64,000 nt of DNA from Chlorogloea sp. CCALA 695 (GTDB taxonomy: Bacteria; Cyanobacteriota; Cyanobacteriia; Cyanobacteriales; Chroococcidiopsidaceae). The stretch lies in contig NZ_PVWN01000001.1 in assembly GCF_003003885.1 (NCBI RefSeq), forward strand, positions 227,509-291,508, in the 5' to 3' direction. The notes beneath the pieces are model-generated. The model was not told the origin of the DNA. It searched no databases and saw only the letters and a list, made by a program, of their open reading frames with translations. Both the position numbers and the translations under genes were made by a program. This document shows positions 27,900 to 37,920 of the stretch, in pieces. How positions within the stretch are numbered: position 1 is the stretch's first letter; the number at the start of each line of letters is the position of its first letter.

Positions 27900-28403
27900 T
27901 CATTCTTGAGTAATTGTTGGAACCACGACAGAATACAACTTCGATTTGTCGGTATTTAATTTGACTTCTGTAGCAGTAGTCAAATTAAGTAAGTGGGGAG
28001 TGATACCAATATCTTGCAATTTTTGGGCGAGGTTAGTAGCATTTAATTCTTTGCTAAAAACTCCAGCTTGAATGACAAATTTGCCTTGAAATTGTTTTCT
28101 AAAAGCCGTTGGAATCGTTTGCTTAATTTGTTCTAGTTGAGTTGGATTAGCATCGTCGATATAAACTAAGTAACTATCAAATTTTTGATTAATAGCCAAA
28201 TCGGGTACGCGAAAATCAAGATCGCGGGGAACAAACACTTCTTCAAGCACTTGCGGCGCCTTAGACTTATTTAGTTGGGGTGGTGCAGGCAAGGTATCAA
28301 CCACAGTTTCAGACTTCGCCACCTGTATAGGAGAAATTGCTACAAATACTCCTAATAAAAGTTGACAGCCGAAAAAGACGGTAATTTGATTTATCCGATT
28401 CAT
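27900..28403 (-). CDS. Exported SPOR-like domain protein
   Basis: This 167-residue protein has a signal-like N-terminus (INQITVFFGCQLLLGVFVAISPIQVA), a proline-rich linker and a C-terminal region from about 85 to 160 with the SPOR fold pattern (GKFVIQAGVFSKELNATNLAQKLQ, then ITPHLL). SPOR domains bind denuded peptidoglycan glycans at division sites. The match is by pattern only, and the protein could be a cyanobacterium-specific relative. It stands alone, divergent from mnmA. Confidence 0.7.
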   Translation of the reverse strand: MNRINQITVFFGCQLLLGVFVAISPIQVAKSETVVDTLPAPPQLNKSKAPQVLEEVFVPRDLDFRVPDLAINQKFDSYLVYIDDANPTQLEQIKQTIPTAFRKQFQGKFVIQAGVFSKELNATNLAQKLQDIGITPHLLNLTTATEVKLNTDKSKLYSVVVPTITQE

Positions 28404-28657
28404 GTTCGAGGATTAATTAGGTAATAGAGGTATAAAGGTGCGATGCTTATCTTTTTAAGCTCATGAATAATTAGACTGTAAAAATAACAATAGGTTTCTT
28501 TGAATTGCTATTCAAGGGCAATTTCTCGGAAAAATTTAGTTAGCAAAGAGTTGTTAGCGCCAATACTCCGTAAATACACGGTGTTTTTGCCTAGTTTCCC
28601 TGCTGTGATGGGAAAGTGTTAACTTAGAACATAGTCCCGGCATTTGGGTAGACAAGT

Positions 28658-29713
28658 ATGAACAAAGTTGCGATCGGTTTATCTGGTGGGGTAGATAGTT
28701 CCACCGCCGCCGCTATTTTGCAAAGTCGCGGTTATGAAGTTGTAGGTGTGACTCTTTGGTTAATGAAAGGCAAAGGTCAATGTTGCTCTGAAGGTATGGT
28801 TGATGCGGCGGAGCTTTGCGAACAATTAGGTATTCCTCATTATGTAGTTGATAGCCGAGAAGTATTTGCGGCAAATATCATCGATTACTTAGTTGCAGGT
28901 TATGGCGAAGGAATTACACCCTTACCTTGCTCGGCTTGCAACAAGTCGGTAAAGTTTGGCCCTATGGTTAAGTATGCTCGTGAAGAATTGGGTATTGACA
29001 AAATTGCCACAGGTCACTATGCCCAAATTACTTACGATGAGACATCGGGGCGTTATCAGTTGCGTAGAGCCGTAGATCGCCACAAAGATCAGTCTTACTT
29101 TTTATACGATCTTAGTCAAGAAATGTTAGCTTCTTCAGTATTTCCTTTGGGGGAATACGTCAAAGCCGAAACGCGCCAAATTGCAGCTTCTTACGGGCTA
29201 AAAACGGCAGATAAAGCCGAAAGTCAAGACTTGTGCTTAGTCGAAACTCACGGCTCAATGCAATCGTTTTTAGATCAATATATTGCCCCCAAAAAAGGCG
29301 ATATTGTTGACTTGGAAGGCAAAGTATTAGGTCAACACGACGGCGTACATCATTACACCATTGGACAGCGTAAAGGGCTAGGAATCGCTGCGCCAGAGGC
29401 GTTGTATGTGGTGGGGTTGGATGCCGTCAGTAATAAAGTAGTTGTGGGCGATCGCACCTGCGCCGATAAAACTGAATGTACTGCAAACCGAGTTAACTGG
29501 GTAAGTATTGACGAACCAATAGCGCCAATTCGCGCTGAAGTTCAGATACGTTATCGTTCTAGTGCTGTACCCGTGACGGTTATTCCCTTAGAAGGCGATC
29601 GCGTCAAGTTAGTGTTTGATGAGCCACAATTTAGCATTACTCCCGGTCAAGCGGCGGTTTGGTACGATGGCGATGTGGTGCTAGGTGGCGGGATTATTGA
29701 AAAGCAGACGTGA
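28658..29713 (+). CDS. mnmA: tRNA-specific 2-thiouridylase MnmA
   Basis: MnmA installs 2-thiouridine at the wobble position of tRNA-Lys, Glu and Gln. The ATP PP-loop SGGVDSS lies at residues 9-15. The paired catalytic cysteines are in [14 protein letters not shown] near residue 90-100 and SQDLCLVE near 190. The [15 protein letters not shown] and [10 protein letters not shown] motifs are all present. Its 351 residues are normal. A hairpin with stem TTTCCC/GGGAAA at about 28596-28616 lies in its leader. A terminator follows at 29736. Confidence 0.95.
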   Translation: MNKVAIGLSGGVDSSTAAAILQSRGYEVVGVTLWLMKGKGQCCSEGMVDAAELCEQLGIPHYVVDSREVFAANIIDYLVAGYGEGITPLPCSACNKSVKFGPMVKYAREELGIDKIATGHYAQITYDETSGRYQLRRAVDRHKDQSYFLYDLSQEMLASSVFPLGEYVKAETRQIAASYGLKTADKAESQDLCLVETHGSMQSFLDQYIAPKKGDIVDLEGKVLGQHDGVHHYTIGQRKGLGIAAPEALYVVGLDAVSNKVVVGDRTCADKTECTANRVNWVSIDEPIAPIRAEVQIRYRSSAVPVTVIPLEGDRVKLVFDEPQFSITPGQAAVWYDGDVVLGGGIIEKQT

Positions 29714-29735
29714 AATTGTCAAGCAAGTTTTTAGG

Positions 29736-29764
29736 AGGTAAACAAATTACTGTTTACCTTTTTT
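29736..29764 (+). terminator. Rho-independent terminator of mnmA
   Basis: AGGTAAACA and TGTTTACCT form a 9-bp stem around AATTAC and are followed by six T. Confidence 0.85.
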
Positions 29765-29798
29765 ATTTGCTAAAGTAGCTACAAAATAATTTCCCACT

Positions 29799-30383
29799 AT
29801 GTCAAAACCTGATGAAAAACTAAAAACTGTTTATGCAAGCGATCGCAACCAGTGGCGAGTATGGTTAGAGAAAAACCACCGTACATCTCTCTGTGTATGG
29901 CTTGTCTACTACAAAGTAAAAAGTAGTAAGCCAAGCGTTCGATATAGCGAAGCGGTAAAAGAAGCCTTATGTTTTGGTTGGATTGATAGTAAAGTAAAAT
30001 CCTTAGACGAAGAACGTTATCAGCAAGTATTTACGCCCCGAAAACCAAAAAGTGTATGGTCAAAATTAAATAAGCAATATATTGAAGAACTTATAGCGCA
30101 AGGTTTGATGACGGAGGCGGGTTTTGAGAAAATCGAAGTAGCAAAGCAAAATGGCTCGTGGTACAAGTTAGATGCGATCGAACAGTTGATTATTCCAGCA
30201 GATTTAAGCCAAGCCTTAATAGTCAATGAAACTGCTAACAAATATTTTGAGTTATTTAGCAAATCATCCAAAAAAAATATTCTCAGTTGGGTTGAAAATG
30301 CCAAGCGCCCAGAGACAAGATTAAAAAGAATTGAGCAAACAATAATTTCAGCAACGCAGAACAAAAATCCCCTGGTTCGATGA
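29799..30383 (+). CDS. YdeI/OmpD-associated family protein
   Basis: This 194-residue protein matches the bacteriocin-protection YdeI family. It shows WRVWLEKNHRTSLCVWLVYYK, then SEAVKEALCFGWIDSKVKSLDEERY, FTPRKPKSVWSKLNK, and the C-terminal helix YFELFSKSSKKNILSWVENAKRPETRLKRIE. It is probably cytoplasmic, and a role in stress or bacteriocin tolerance is known only by name from enteric relatives. It lies between terminators as a single gene. Confidence 0.85.
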   Translation: MSKPDEKLKTVYASDRNQWRVWLEKNHRTSLCVWLVYYKVKSSKPSVRYSEAVKEALCFGWIDSKVKSLDEERYQQVFTPRKPKSVWSKLNKQYIEELIAQGLMTEAGFEKIEVAKQNGSWYKLDAIEQLIIPADLSQALIVNETANKYFELFSKSSKKNILSWVENAKRPETRLKRIEQTIISATQNKNPLVR

Positions 30384-30433
30384 TGCTGCGATAACTTGGT
30401 ACGATAGGTGCTTGTAGATAAAATCTAAATATC

Positions 30434-31609
30434 ATGAGTTATAGAGACGGTATTGCTCCTCACGGAATGCAGTTAATTAATCGCATTGCAACAACTGAGC
30501 AAAAGCAAGAATTTTTAGAAAAAGCTGAAGTTTTGCCGCGAGTAATGCTTGATGAGCGTGCTGTTTCAGATTTAGTTATGCTGGCGATTGGGGCTTTTAG
30601 TCCGTTAACAGGATTTATGGAGCAAGCGGACTACGATCGCGTAGTTGTAGAAATGCGTTTGGCTAACGGCTTACCTTGGTCAATTCCAATTACTTTATCT
30701 GTAACTGAGGACGTTGCATCGCCACTAAAAGAAGGTAGTTTAATTCGTTTAGACGATCCTACAGGCAAATTTATCGGCGTTTTGGAATTAACCCAAAAAT
30801 ATCGCTACGACAAAGCTACTGAAGCAATTAACGTCTATAAAACTGATGATGTTAATCATCCTGGCGTACAAGTAGTTTACAACCAAGGAGAGATAAATCT
30901 AGCAGGGGCAATTTGGCTATTGCAACGGGAAGATCATCCCCAGTTTCCTGCCTACCAGATCGATCCCATCGAGTCGCGGCGAATGTTTAAAGAAAAAGGC
31001 TGGAAAACCATTGTTGGCTTTCAAACTCGCAACCCCATCCACCGCGCTCATGAATACATCCAAAAGTGCGCGATGGAGACAGTAGATGGTTTGTTTTTAC
31101 ATCCCTTGGTAGGCGCAACTAAAGAAGATGATATTCCAGCCGATGTTAGGATGCGCTGTTATGAAATTATTTTAGAAAATTATTACCCCCAAGATCGGGT
31201 AATTTTGGCGATTAATCCCGCCGCCATGCGTTACGCTGGGCCGCGCGAGGCAATTTTTCACGCTATTGTACGGAAAAACTACGGTTGTACTCACTTTATT
31301 GTCGGGCGTGATCATGCCGGGGTAGGTGATTATTATGGTACTTACGACGCTCAACATATTTTTGATGAATTTGAATCAGCAGAATTAGGCATCGTCCCCA
31401 TGAAGTTTGAACACGCTTTTTACTGCACTCGCACTGAGTCAATGGCGACAACAAAAACTAGCCCTAGCACCCCCTCGGAGAGGATTCATTTATCGGGGAC
31501 AAAAGTTAGAGAAATGTTGCGCCGGGGCGAACTTCCACCGCCTCAATTCTCTCGCCCAGAAGTAGCCGCCGAATTAATTAAGTCAATGCAACTTTCTGTA
31601 GAGGCTTGA
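30434..31609 (+). CDS. sat: Sulfate adenylyltransferase (ATP sulfurylase)
   Basis: This enzyme activates sulfate with ATP to adenosine 5'-phosphosulfate, the entry step of assimilatory sulfate reduction. It is the homomeric type of 391 residues. Motifs are the [17 protein letters not shown] active-site loop near residue 196, [19 protein letters not shown], and [12 protein letters not shown]. No APS kinase domain is attached. It links functionally with cysK at 24148, which uses the sulfide made further down this pathway. Confidence 0.95.
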   Translation: MSYRDGIAPHGMQLINRIATTEQKQEFLEKAEVLPRVMLDERAVSDLVMLAIGAFSPLTGFMEQADYDRVVVEMRLANGLPWSIPITLSVTEDVASPLKEGSLIRLDDPTGKFIGVLELTQKYRYDKATEAINVYKTDDVNHPGVQVVYNQGEINLAGAIWLLQREDHPQFPAYQIDPIESRRMFKEKGWKTIVGFQTRNPIHRAHEYIQKCAMETVDGLFLHPLVGATKEDDIPADVRMRCYEIILENYYPQDRVILAINPAAMRYAGPREAIFHAIVRKNYGCTHFIVGRDHAGVGDYYGTYDAQHIFDEFESAELGIVPMKFEHAFYCTRTESMATTKTSPSTPSERIHLSGTKVREMLRRGELPPPQFSRPEVAAELIKSMQLSVEA

Positions 31610-31938
31610 CTAGCGATGATGATTTGACAGAAGAAGCGATCGCGCTATTATTGCATCTTTCTACTCGTCAAATCACAACCATTTTTGATGAGTCGCCGAA
31701 ATCCTGCTAATCGTCAACCTTATCCGTTTGAACTGGCAAATCCTGAGATTGAAGTTGAAGCTATTTGAGAGAAAAGCTCAAATTGATTGAGTAGCAGAGG
31801 TTATCTGCAGCTCGCGTTAGTAATTAAACAATACACTGAAATATAAAACTGTTAGTAGCTAAGTTAGCAGAATTGCAGCAGCAAAAATCTGTATGCAGTA
31901 AAAGATTGATGCGTTCCTCGTCCCACCACAGTATTTTT
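31610..31938. other. Gap between sat and argZ with possible decayed coding sequence
   Basis: One frame reads about 33 residues without a start (SDDDLTEEAIALLLHLSTRQ) to a stop near 31707. Another frame, starting with the ATG at about 31688, reads 26 residues (SRRNPANRQPYPFELANPEI) to a stop near 31768. Both look protein-like, which suggests a short frameshifted remnant, but this is weak. The remainder probably holds the argZ promoter. Confidence 0.3.
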
Positions 31939-34053
31939 ATGACTTCTGAAATTCAGTTTCTCATGTGCGCCCCCGATCATTACGATGTAGATTATGTGAT
32001 CAATCCCTGGATGGAAGGGAATATTCATAAATCATCGCGCGATCGCGCGGTGGAACAATGGGAAAAATTACACCACGTCCTCGCAGGTAATGCCATTGTA
32101 GACCTAGTTAAACCGCACAAAGGTGTACCAGATATGGTATTTACAGCAAACGCGGGGCTAGTTTTAGGAGAAAACGTAGTTCTCAGCCGTTTCTTTCACA
32201 AAGAGCGCCAAGGCGAAGAACCTTACTTTAAACAGTGGTTTGAGGAAAAGGGCTACAATGTCTACGAATTGCCCAAAGATTTACCTTTTGAAGGCGCTGG
32301 CGACGCTTTGTTAGACAGAGAAGGGCGCTGGTTGTGGGCGGGGTACGGCTTTCGCTCAGAACTTGATTCCCATCCTTATTTGGCAAAATGGCTAGATATT
32401 GAAGTGTTGTCTCTGCGATTGATGGACGAGCGATTTTATCATTTAGATACTTGCTTTTGTCCGCTTAGTGGTGGCTATTTGCTGTATTACCCCGCCGCTT
32501 TTGATGCCTATTCTAACCGCGTGATCGAAATGCGCGTACCCGAAGAAAAGCGGATACCTATCGATGAAGCTGACGCGGTAAATTTTGCCTGTAATTCCGT
32601 AAATATCGATTCTATCGTCGTCATGAATAAAGCCAGCACTGCTTTAAAAGAGCGGCTGACGACGGCGGGATTTAGAGTAATGGAAACGCCATTATCAGAA
32701 TTTCTCAAAGCTGGCGGCGCGGCGAAGTGCTTGACACTGCGAGTAACGGAACCTGTAAGAGCAGAAGTTAGCGCCAATGTGTCGGTAGAAAGCCGCACCA
32801 TTAGGTTAGAAGGACATTTGCTCGATTCGGGATTAATCAATCAAGCTTTGGATTTAGTCGTAGAAAGTGGCGGTAGTTTTAAAGTTCTCAATTTTAACTT
32901 AGGAGAACAAAGACAAAGTACCTCCGCCGCCGAAGTCAAGGTATCTGCGCCTTCCCATGAAGTAATGGAAGAGATTGTATCGCAACTAATCGATCTTGGC
33001 GCGGTAGATTTACCCCAAGACGAGCGCGACGCAAAATTAGAACCTGTAATTCAAACTGGAGTATCGCCAGATGATTTCTATGTCACAACCATTTATCCCA
33101 CAGAAGTAAGAATCGATGGCGAGTGGATAAAAGTTCAATCTCAACGCATGGATGGCGCAGTAGCCGTAAAGCGAACTCCCACAGAAATAATTGCTCGGTG
33201 TAAACTGTTGCGAGATTTAGAAGTCGGCGAACAGGTAGTAGTAGATGTATTAGGTATCCGCACTATCCGTAAACCCGAATTAAGAGAACAGCGCAATACT
33301 CAAGAATTTAGCTTCATGTCGGCGGGAGTTTCTAGCGAACGTCGGGTAGAACTTGTCGTTGAACAAGTAGCGTGGGAATTGCGCCAAATCCGCGATCAAG
33401 GGGGCAAGGTAGTTGTCACGGCGGGACCTGTCGTCATTCATACCGGGGGTGGCGAACATTTAGCTAGATTGGTGCGTGAGGGGTACGTACAAGCACTGCT
33501 AGGGGGAAATGCGATCGCAGTTCACGACATGGAACAAAACCTAATGGGTACTTCTTTGGGTGTGGATATGAAGCGCGGGGTAAGCGTGCGCGGCGGTCAT
33601 CGTCACCATTTGAAGGTAATTAATAATGTTCGTCGTTATGGCAGTATTGCTAAAGCTGTAGAAAATGGCGTTTTGACAGGTGGTGTGATGTACGAGTGCG
33701 TAAAACACAATATTCCTTTCTCTCTAGCGGGTTCTATCCGCGATGATGGCCCATTGCCAGATACGCAAATGGATTTGATTAAGGCTCAAGAAGATTACGC
33801 AAAGTTGCTAGTGGGCGCAGATATGGTACTTATGCTTTCATCAATGCTGCACTCAATTGGTGTCGGAAATATGACGGCGGCGGGAGTAAAAATGGTCTGT
33901 GTAGACATTAACCCGGCGGTAGTAACCAAATTAAGCGATCGCGGTTCGGTAGAATCGGTGGGCGTAGTTACAGACGTTGGTTTATTCCTTAGTCTATTAG
34001 TACAGCAGTTAGATAAGCTCACAAGTCCTTATCAATCTGCAATTGTTGGGTAA
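31939..34053 (+). CDS. argZ: Bifunctional arginine dihydrolase / ornithine cyclodeaminase
   Basis: Also called AgrE, this enzyme converts arginine to ornithine, CO2 and ammonia and, through its C-terminal LOR/SDH-type domain, ornithine to proline. It drives the cyanobacterial ornithine-ammonia cycle and cyanophycin use. From the ATG at 31939 the protein has 704 residues, the family length. The residues known from the Synechocystis and Anabaena enzymes fall in register: N22, N71, H168 and the nucleophile C264 in GGAAKCLTL. The in-frame TTG at 31873 would add 22 atypical residues. The NAD-binding ornithine cyclodeaminase part starts at about 500. Confidence 0.95.
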   Translation: MTSEIQFLMCAPDHYDVDYVINPWMEGNIHKSSRDRAVEQWEKLHHVLAGNAIVDLVKPHKGVPDMVFTANAGLVLGENVVLSRFFHKERQGEEPYFKQWFEEKGYNVYELPKDLPFEGAGDALLDREGRWLWAGYGFRSELDSHPYLAKWLDIEVLSLRLMDERFYHLDTCFCPLSGGYLLYYPAAFDAYSNRVIEMRVPEEKRIPIDEADAVNFACNSVNIDSIVVMNKASTALKERLTTAGFRVMETPLSEFLKAGGAAKCLTLRVTEPVRAEVSANVSVESRTIRLEGHLLDSGLINQALDLVVESGGSFKVLNFNLGEQRQSTSAAEVKVSAPSHEVMEEIVSQLIDLGAVDLPQDERDAKLEPVIQTGVSPDDFYVTTIYPTEVRIDGEWIKVQSQRMDGAVAVKRTPTEIIARCKLLRDLEVGEQVVVDVLGIRTIRKPELREQRNTQEFSFMSAGVSSERRVELVVEQVAWELRQIRDQGGKVVVTAGPVVIHTGGGEHLARLVREGYVQALLGGNAIAVHDMEQNLMGTSLGVDMKRGVSVRGGHRHHLKVINNVRRYGSIAKAVENGVLTGGVMYECVKHNIPFSLAGSIRDDGPLPDTQMDLIKAQEDYAKLLVGADMVLMLSSMLHSIGVGNMTAAGVKMVCVDINPAVVTKLSDRGSVESVGVVTDVGLFLSLLVQQLDKLTSPYQSAIVG

Positions 34054-34094
34054 TTGGTAATGGGTAATTGGTAATGGGTAATTCCCCATTACCC
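34048..34094. repeat. GGTAATTGGTAATGG repeat array with hairpin
   Basis: Two units of GGGTAATTGGTAAT are followed by GGGTAATT and an inverted CCCCATTACCC. GGTAATGGG at 34070-34078 pairs with CCCATTACC at 34085-34093. The array includes the argZ stop codon and lies between two convergent genes, so it may act as a terminator. A related array lies at 38468-38496. Confidence 0.8.
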
Positions 34095-34104
34095 TTAATC
34101 TAAT

Positions 34105-34944
34105 TTACTCTTGGACGTTATTTAGATTAAACAAAAAAGGTACGCTGTTTTTAGATTCACCCATAACTAAAACTTTGGGCATCTGTGCGCCGCCATTGCG
34201 CCAAGCTTCGATTGCTTCTTTTTGCAATACTAATTGTCCTCCTTGAGCCTTCAAAGTTTCGGCTAATAGTCTTTGAGCTTCGGCTCTACCTTTGGCGCGA
34301 TTGATGTCTGCTTGGGCTTCTTGTTCGGCTTCTTGAGCTACATAAACCGCTCTTTGCGCCCTTTGTTCGGCAATTTGCTTTTCTTCTACGGCTTTGGCAA
34401 ATTCTGGAGAAAAAGCTAAATCTACTACGCTAGTATCTAAAATAATAATGCCGTATTTGTCTAATCTATCTCCCAAAGCCTCATCAAAGTCTTGTTTTAA
34501 TTCGTTTCGTTTGGTAATTGCTTCTTCTACAGTTCGTCTTGCGGCAGCAACTTTAAAAGATTCTTGGGTTTGGGGGGCGATAATTTTGGCAACAATATTT
34601 TGTAAAGTTCCTTGTTTTCTTCTTACTTCCACAACTTGAGTAGGATCGAGACGAAAGTTAATGGCAAATCTAGCCGATAAGTCTTGCAAATCCTTAGTGG
34701 AACTTTGCGCTGGTACTTCAAACTTTTGAACTGTTAAGTCGTAAATATCGACTACAGAGACAAAAGGCGGCTTTACGTGGATACCTTCAAGTAAAGCTCC
34801 ATCTCTAGCTTTACCCAAAATACTAATTACTCCCGCTTCCCCCGGATTAATAATTACAAAAGCATTCAGAGCAACTAAAAGCAGTATAGCTGCGATCGCA
34901 CCCCCAACTATTCCTGTCCAATTTTGGTCATCTCTAGCTTTCAA
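34105..34944 (-). CDS. Prohibitin/SPFH-domain membrane protein
   Basis: This 279-residue protein has one N-terminal membrane helix (IVGGAIAAILLLVALNAFVI) followed by a band 7/prohibitin domain (GEAGVISILGKARDGALLEGIH, then the FAINFRLDPTQVV strand). A long charged coiled coil rich in Ala, Glu, Gln and Arg spans about residues 165-245. Such proteins form ring-like scaffolds at membranes and can control FtsH proteases. In cyanobacteria, prohibitin homologues associate with both plasma and thylakoid membranes. It ends convergently with argZ. Confidence 0.9.
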   Translation of the reverse strand: MKARDDQNWTGIVGGAIAAILLLVALNAFVIINPGEAGVISILGKARDGALLEGIHVKPPFVSVVDIYDLTVQKFEVPAQSSTKDLQDLSARFAINFRLDPTQVVEVRRKQGTLQNIVAKIIAPQTQESFKVAAARRTVEEAITKRNELKQDFDEALGDRLDKYGIIILDTSVVDLAFSPEFAKAVEEKQIAEQRAQRAVYVAQEAEQEAQADINRAKGRAEAQRLLAETLKAQGGQLVLQKEAIEAWRNGGAQMPKVLVMGESKNSVPFLFNLNNVQE

Positions 34945-34987
34945 TTTTTATATCTCATTTAACGCGTCAACCTATATCTTCACGCAC

Positions 34988-35905
34988 TTAGAAATAAAAT
35001 ATAATTGCAATCCCAGATATAGCGATCGCTGCCCCTAAAATTGCTCGAATACTTGGTTTTTCGCGGCTAAAGGCGGAAATCGGCAATATAAATAAAGGTG
35101 CAGTATTAGTTAAAGTTAAAGCAATTCCTACTTCCGTAAATTTGATGGCTGTTTGTTGCAACCAAATTCCTAAGTAAGTTCCCATAAAAGCAGCTAAACT
35201 AATCCCTACTACAACTCGTAAAGTTGGCTTGCAAACAAAGTAACTTTTCTCGATGCGTAAAAGCGGTAGCAAACTAACAACTCCCGCACTTATTCGCAGT
35301 AGCGCCGCCCATAAAGGCGAAATACTGGTAGTAACAAGGGCTGCACGGGCTAAAATTCCCCCAATTGCTAAACAAATCGCCGCAATTATTCCCCAAATAA
35401 TTCCTTTACGCAGATTTACCGGATAATTTTCGGTTAAAGGTACGCGCTCTGTTACAACCCAAGCAACTCCCACTACCGTTAATAAAATACCACCCCAAAC
35501 ACTAGCTAATAAACGTTCTTGCAAAAAAATTAGTGCCAAAACTGCTGTAATTGGCGGTGCTAAAGTTTCCATTAGTAAAGCGCGACGCGCTCCTAAGCAA
35601 TTTAGAGCGGCAAAAAATGCCGTATCTCCTAAACCAATGCCGATCGCACCACTTAATAATAGTAGACCTAAATTTGTCGTCGTCATGGCAGGAAATAACT
35701 CCCCACGTACTAATAAAGTCAAACCCAATAAAGTAATTGCGATCGCTCCTTTAAGTAAGTTTAGGTAAATCGGCGAAATCTCTTTCCCCAAGCTCCCATA
35801 AACCACCGATGACAACGCCCACAGACTTGCTGCACCTAACGCTGCACTTTCTCCTGGATACTTAACTAGCCAAAAATTTAATAGCTGCTCAATTGAAATC
35901 AACAT
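34988..35905 (-). CDS. EamA/DMT family transporter
   Basis: This 305-residue protein has ten predicted membrane helices in two EamA repeats. Repeat 1 runs from SAALGAASLWALSSVVYG to the FLQERLL segment. Repeat 2 begins at GIIWGIIAAICLAIGGILAR and ends with the SAFSREKPS loop and a last helix IIFYF. The substrate is unknown. It lies 43 bases upstream of the prohibitin gene on the same strand and may share its transcript. Confidence 0.87.
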   Translation of the reverse strand: MLISIEQLLNFWLVKYPGESAALGAASLWALSSVVYGSLGKEISPIYLNLLKGAIAITLLGLTLLVRGELFPAMTTTNLGLLLLSGAIGIGLGDTAFFAALNCLGARRALLMETLAPPITAVLALIFLQERLLASVWGGILLTVVGVAWVVTERVPLTENYPVNLRKGIIWGIIAAICLAIGGILARAALVTTSISPLWAALLRISAGVVSLLPLLRIEKSYFVCKPTLRVVVGISLAAFMGTYLGIWLQQTAIKFTEVGIALTLTNTAPLFILPISAFSREKPSIRAILGAAIAISGIAIIFYF

Positions 35906-36061
35906 TTAGCTCAAGACACCAGTAAAATTACTTATTAGATAAATTTAAGGTAAAAATTAGTGCAACAAATCTATCTAGATGTGATTTTACTAAATCATTT
36001 TGGGTACTCTAAGCTTGGCAACGATGTTTATGAGTAAAACCTTTCAACAAGGAACAATAAA

Positions 36062-36295
36062 ATGAGTAAGAAAAATGCTGGTCAATTTCTCGCAGATGCA
36101 GCCCAAAATAGAACTTTAAGAGAGACCCTGGAAACCGCAACCAGTGCTGAAGATTTTTTAAACGTTGCTCACCAATTAGGCTATACCTTTACGACAGAGG
36201 AATTAGGTAATGTAATTCATTTTTATAGTGAAGGTATAGAAATGAGAAGAAGTACGGGCGTTTGGCCTTGGCTACGTAATGTTCATTGGATTTAG
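36062..36295 (+). CDS. Nif11-like protein
   Basis: This 77-residue protein has the Nif11 domain pattern: an N-terminal helix GQFLADAAQNRTLRETLETA, a second ATSAEDFLNVAHQLGYTFT and TTEELGNVI. Nif11 sequences serve as leader peptides for ribosomally made natural products or as stand-alone proteins of unknown role. Here there is no Gly-Gly cleavage site. The tail RRSTGVWPWLRNVHWI is Trp-rich like the stand-alone type, and no peptide-modifying enzyme is nearby. AAGGA eight bases upstream supports the ATG at 36062. A 15-bp hairpin follows the stop. Confidence 0.85.
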   Translation: MSKKNAGQFLADAAQNRTLRETLETATSAEDFLNVAHQLGYTFTTEELGNVIHFYSEGIEMRRSTGVWPWLRNVHWI

Positions 36296-36299
36296 CCGC

Positions 36300-36338
36300 T
36301 ACCTACTTAGCACTACCTTTGGCAGTGCTAAGTAGGTA
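36300..36338. terminator. 15-bp perfect hairpin after the Nif11-like gene
   Basis: TACCTACTTAGCACT pairs with AGTGCTAAGTAGGTA around a 9-base loop, starting five bases after the stop codon. No T run follows directly. It probably stabilises or ends the short message and separates it from the convergent APC gene. Confidence 0.75.
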
Positions 36339-36387
36339 AGATAAGCTATTATTACTTTTAACTAACTACAAAGTAATTCTTACCGTA

Positions 36388-37701
36388 CTAAGAACTGGAT
36401 AAGCTTTTTTTGGTTAAAACTTGCCGAATCCCAATTAAAACTATGCCAATACCCGTACATACTAATGCGAAAATGCGACTATCATTGCTTGCAAAAGCAA
36501 CAAGTGCCAAATTAAACACTAGCGCCAAAGCCGGAACAACCAAAGGAACCTGAAACCCACTGGTACGCGGTTCTCGACGTTTGATAATGAAGAGAGAAAG
36601 ATTAACTAAAAAGAACATTGCCAGTAGCAAAGTTGCAGTAACTCCAGCTAAAAATTGCAATTTCCCGAAAAGCGCCAGAAAAATTGCAATCGGTAAAATA
36701 ACCAGAATCGTTCGATGTGGAGTAGCGCGCCTAACGTGCAGTTTTCCAAACCAAGATGGTATCAGCCCTTCCCGCGACATCCCATAAAGCAGCCGCGATG
36801 CGGTGACAAAATTTAGCAACCCCGTATTGAGAATCGCAAATAGAGGAATGAATGTAAACACAATTCGGGGGAAATTGGGTTGCGACTGGCTTACTACATC
36901 AAGTAAAGGAGCGCTAGATTTGGCAAGCGTTGCGGGATTTATTACCTGAATAGCAAGCCAAGAAACAACAATGTAAACAATCCCCGCAATGCCTAATGAT
37001 AGCAGGATGGCTCTGGGAACATTGCGCTCAGGGTTTTTTACTTCTTCGGCAACATTTACAATATCCTCAAATCCAATGAAGGCGTAAAAAGCTAGAGATG
37101 CTCCCTGAAAAATTGCTATCCAACCAGGGGTTGGCGCTGCAACGATAGAGGTTGCATTCGTTGTTTCACCTCCCCCGAATATAAATAAGCTGGCAACTAA
37201 AATGACAATAACTAGCCCCGAAGCTTCAATCGCCGTACAAACAATATTTAAGGCTGAAGATTCTTCCATGCCTCTAAAATTGACAAATGCTATGGCAGAA
37301 AAAAGCGCTAGGATAACTAACCAAACAGGAACCAATGGGGCAAAAGCGTTGAAGTAGCCAGCAAAGGCATTTGCTCCCGTCGCCATTGAAACTAAGCAGG
37401 TACAAAACATTATCCAACCGACTAAAGTTGAGAGGAAATGATTGTGAAATGTCTTATGAACGAAGTAAGCAACGCCTCCACTTTGAGGAAATCGGCTACC
37501 AAGTTCGGCATAACTTAAAGCTGTGAATGCAGCAACAACCATTGCAGTCATAAACGAAGCCCATACCAAAGCGCCTGAAATTCCGGCTACTTTACCAACT
37601 AAGGCATAAATTCCCGCGCCAAGAATATCCCCTACGCCATAAATAACCAGCGTGGGCAGTCCAAATACGCGCTTTAGCGAGTCTGCTTCTGCATTTTCCA
37701 T
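36388..37701 (-). CDS. APC family amino acid permease
   Basis: This 437-residue protein has twelve membrane helices and the APC signatures: GDILGAGIYALVGKVAG in helix 1, ALSYAELGSRFPQSGG in helix 2, and the FYAFIGFEDIVNVAEEVKNPERNVPRAI segment in helix 6 and its following loop. The family imports amino acids or exchanges polyamines. The nearest subgroup by eye is the YfnA/cationic amino acid type, so a link with arginine use by ArgZ is possible but unproven. The start is the ATG at 37701. Confidence 0.9.
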   Translation of the reverse strand: MENAEADSLKRVFGLPTLVIYGVGDILGAGIYALVGKVAGISGALVWASFMTAMVVAAFTALSYAELGSRFPQSGGVAYFVHKTFHNHFLSTLVGWIMFCTCLVSMATGANAFAGYFNAFAPLVPVWLVILALFSAIAFVNFRGMEESSALNIVCTAIEASGLVIVILVASLFIFGGGETTNATSIVAAPTPGWIAIFQGASLAFYAFIGFEDIVNVAEEVKNPERNVPRAILLSLGIAGIVYIVVSWLAIQVINPATLAKSSAPLLDVVSQSQPNFPRIVFTFIPLFAILNTGLLNFVTASRLLYGMSREGLIPSWFGKLHVRRATPHRTILVILPIAIFLALFGKLQFLAGVTATLLLAMFFLVNLSLFIIKRREPRTSGFQVPLVVPALALVFNLALVAFASNDSRIFALVCTGIGIVLIGIRQVLTKKSLSSS

Positions 37702-37920
37702 AAACTACTAGACATATTGTGTTTTCGTCAGTATAGAGGTTATGGGCTTTGTAAAGGCTCAATTGTTACTGTTTGATGGTAAGGAAATTAATATTACTTT
37801 AAACAACGAGCTAACACTGTTATGACTCTAATTAATGGTGGTAGGAATATTTATAGCAAAAATGCCCAATTTGTGAAGAATTTGAGCATTTTTAAATCTA
37901 TACATTAAATAATTTTTAAC

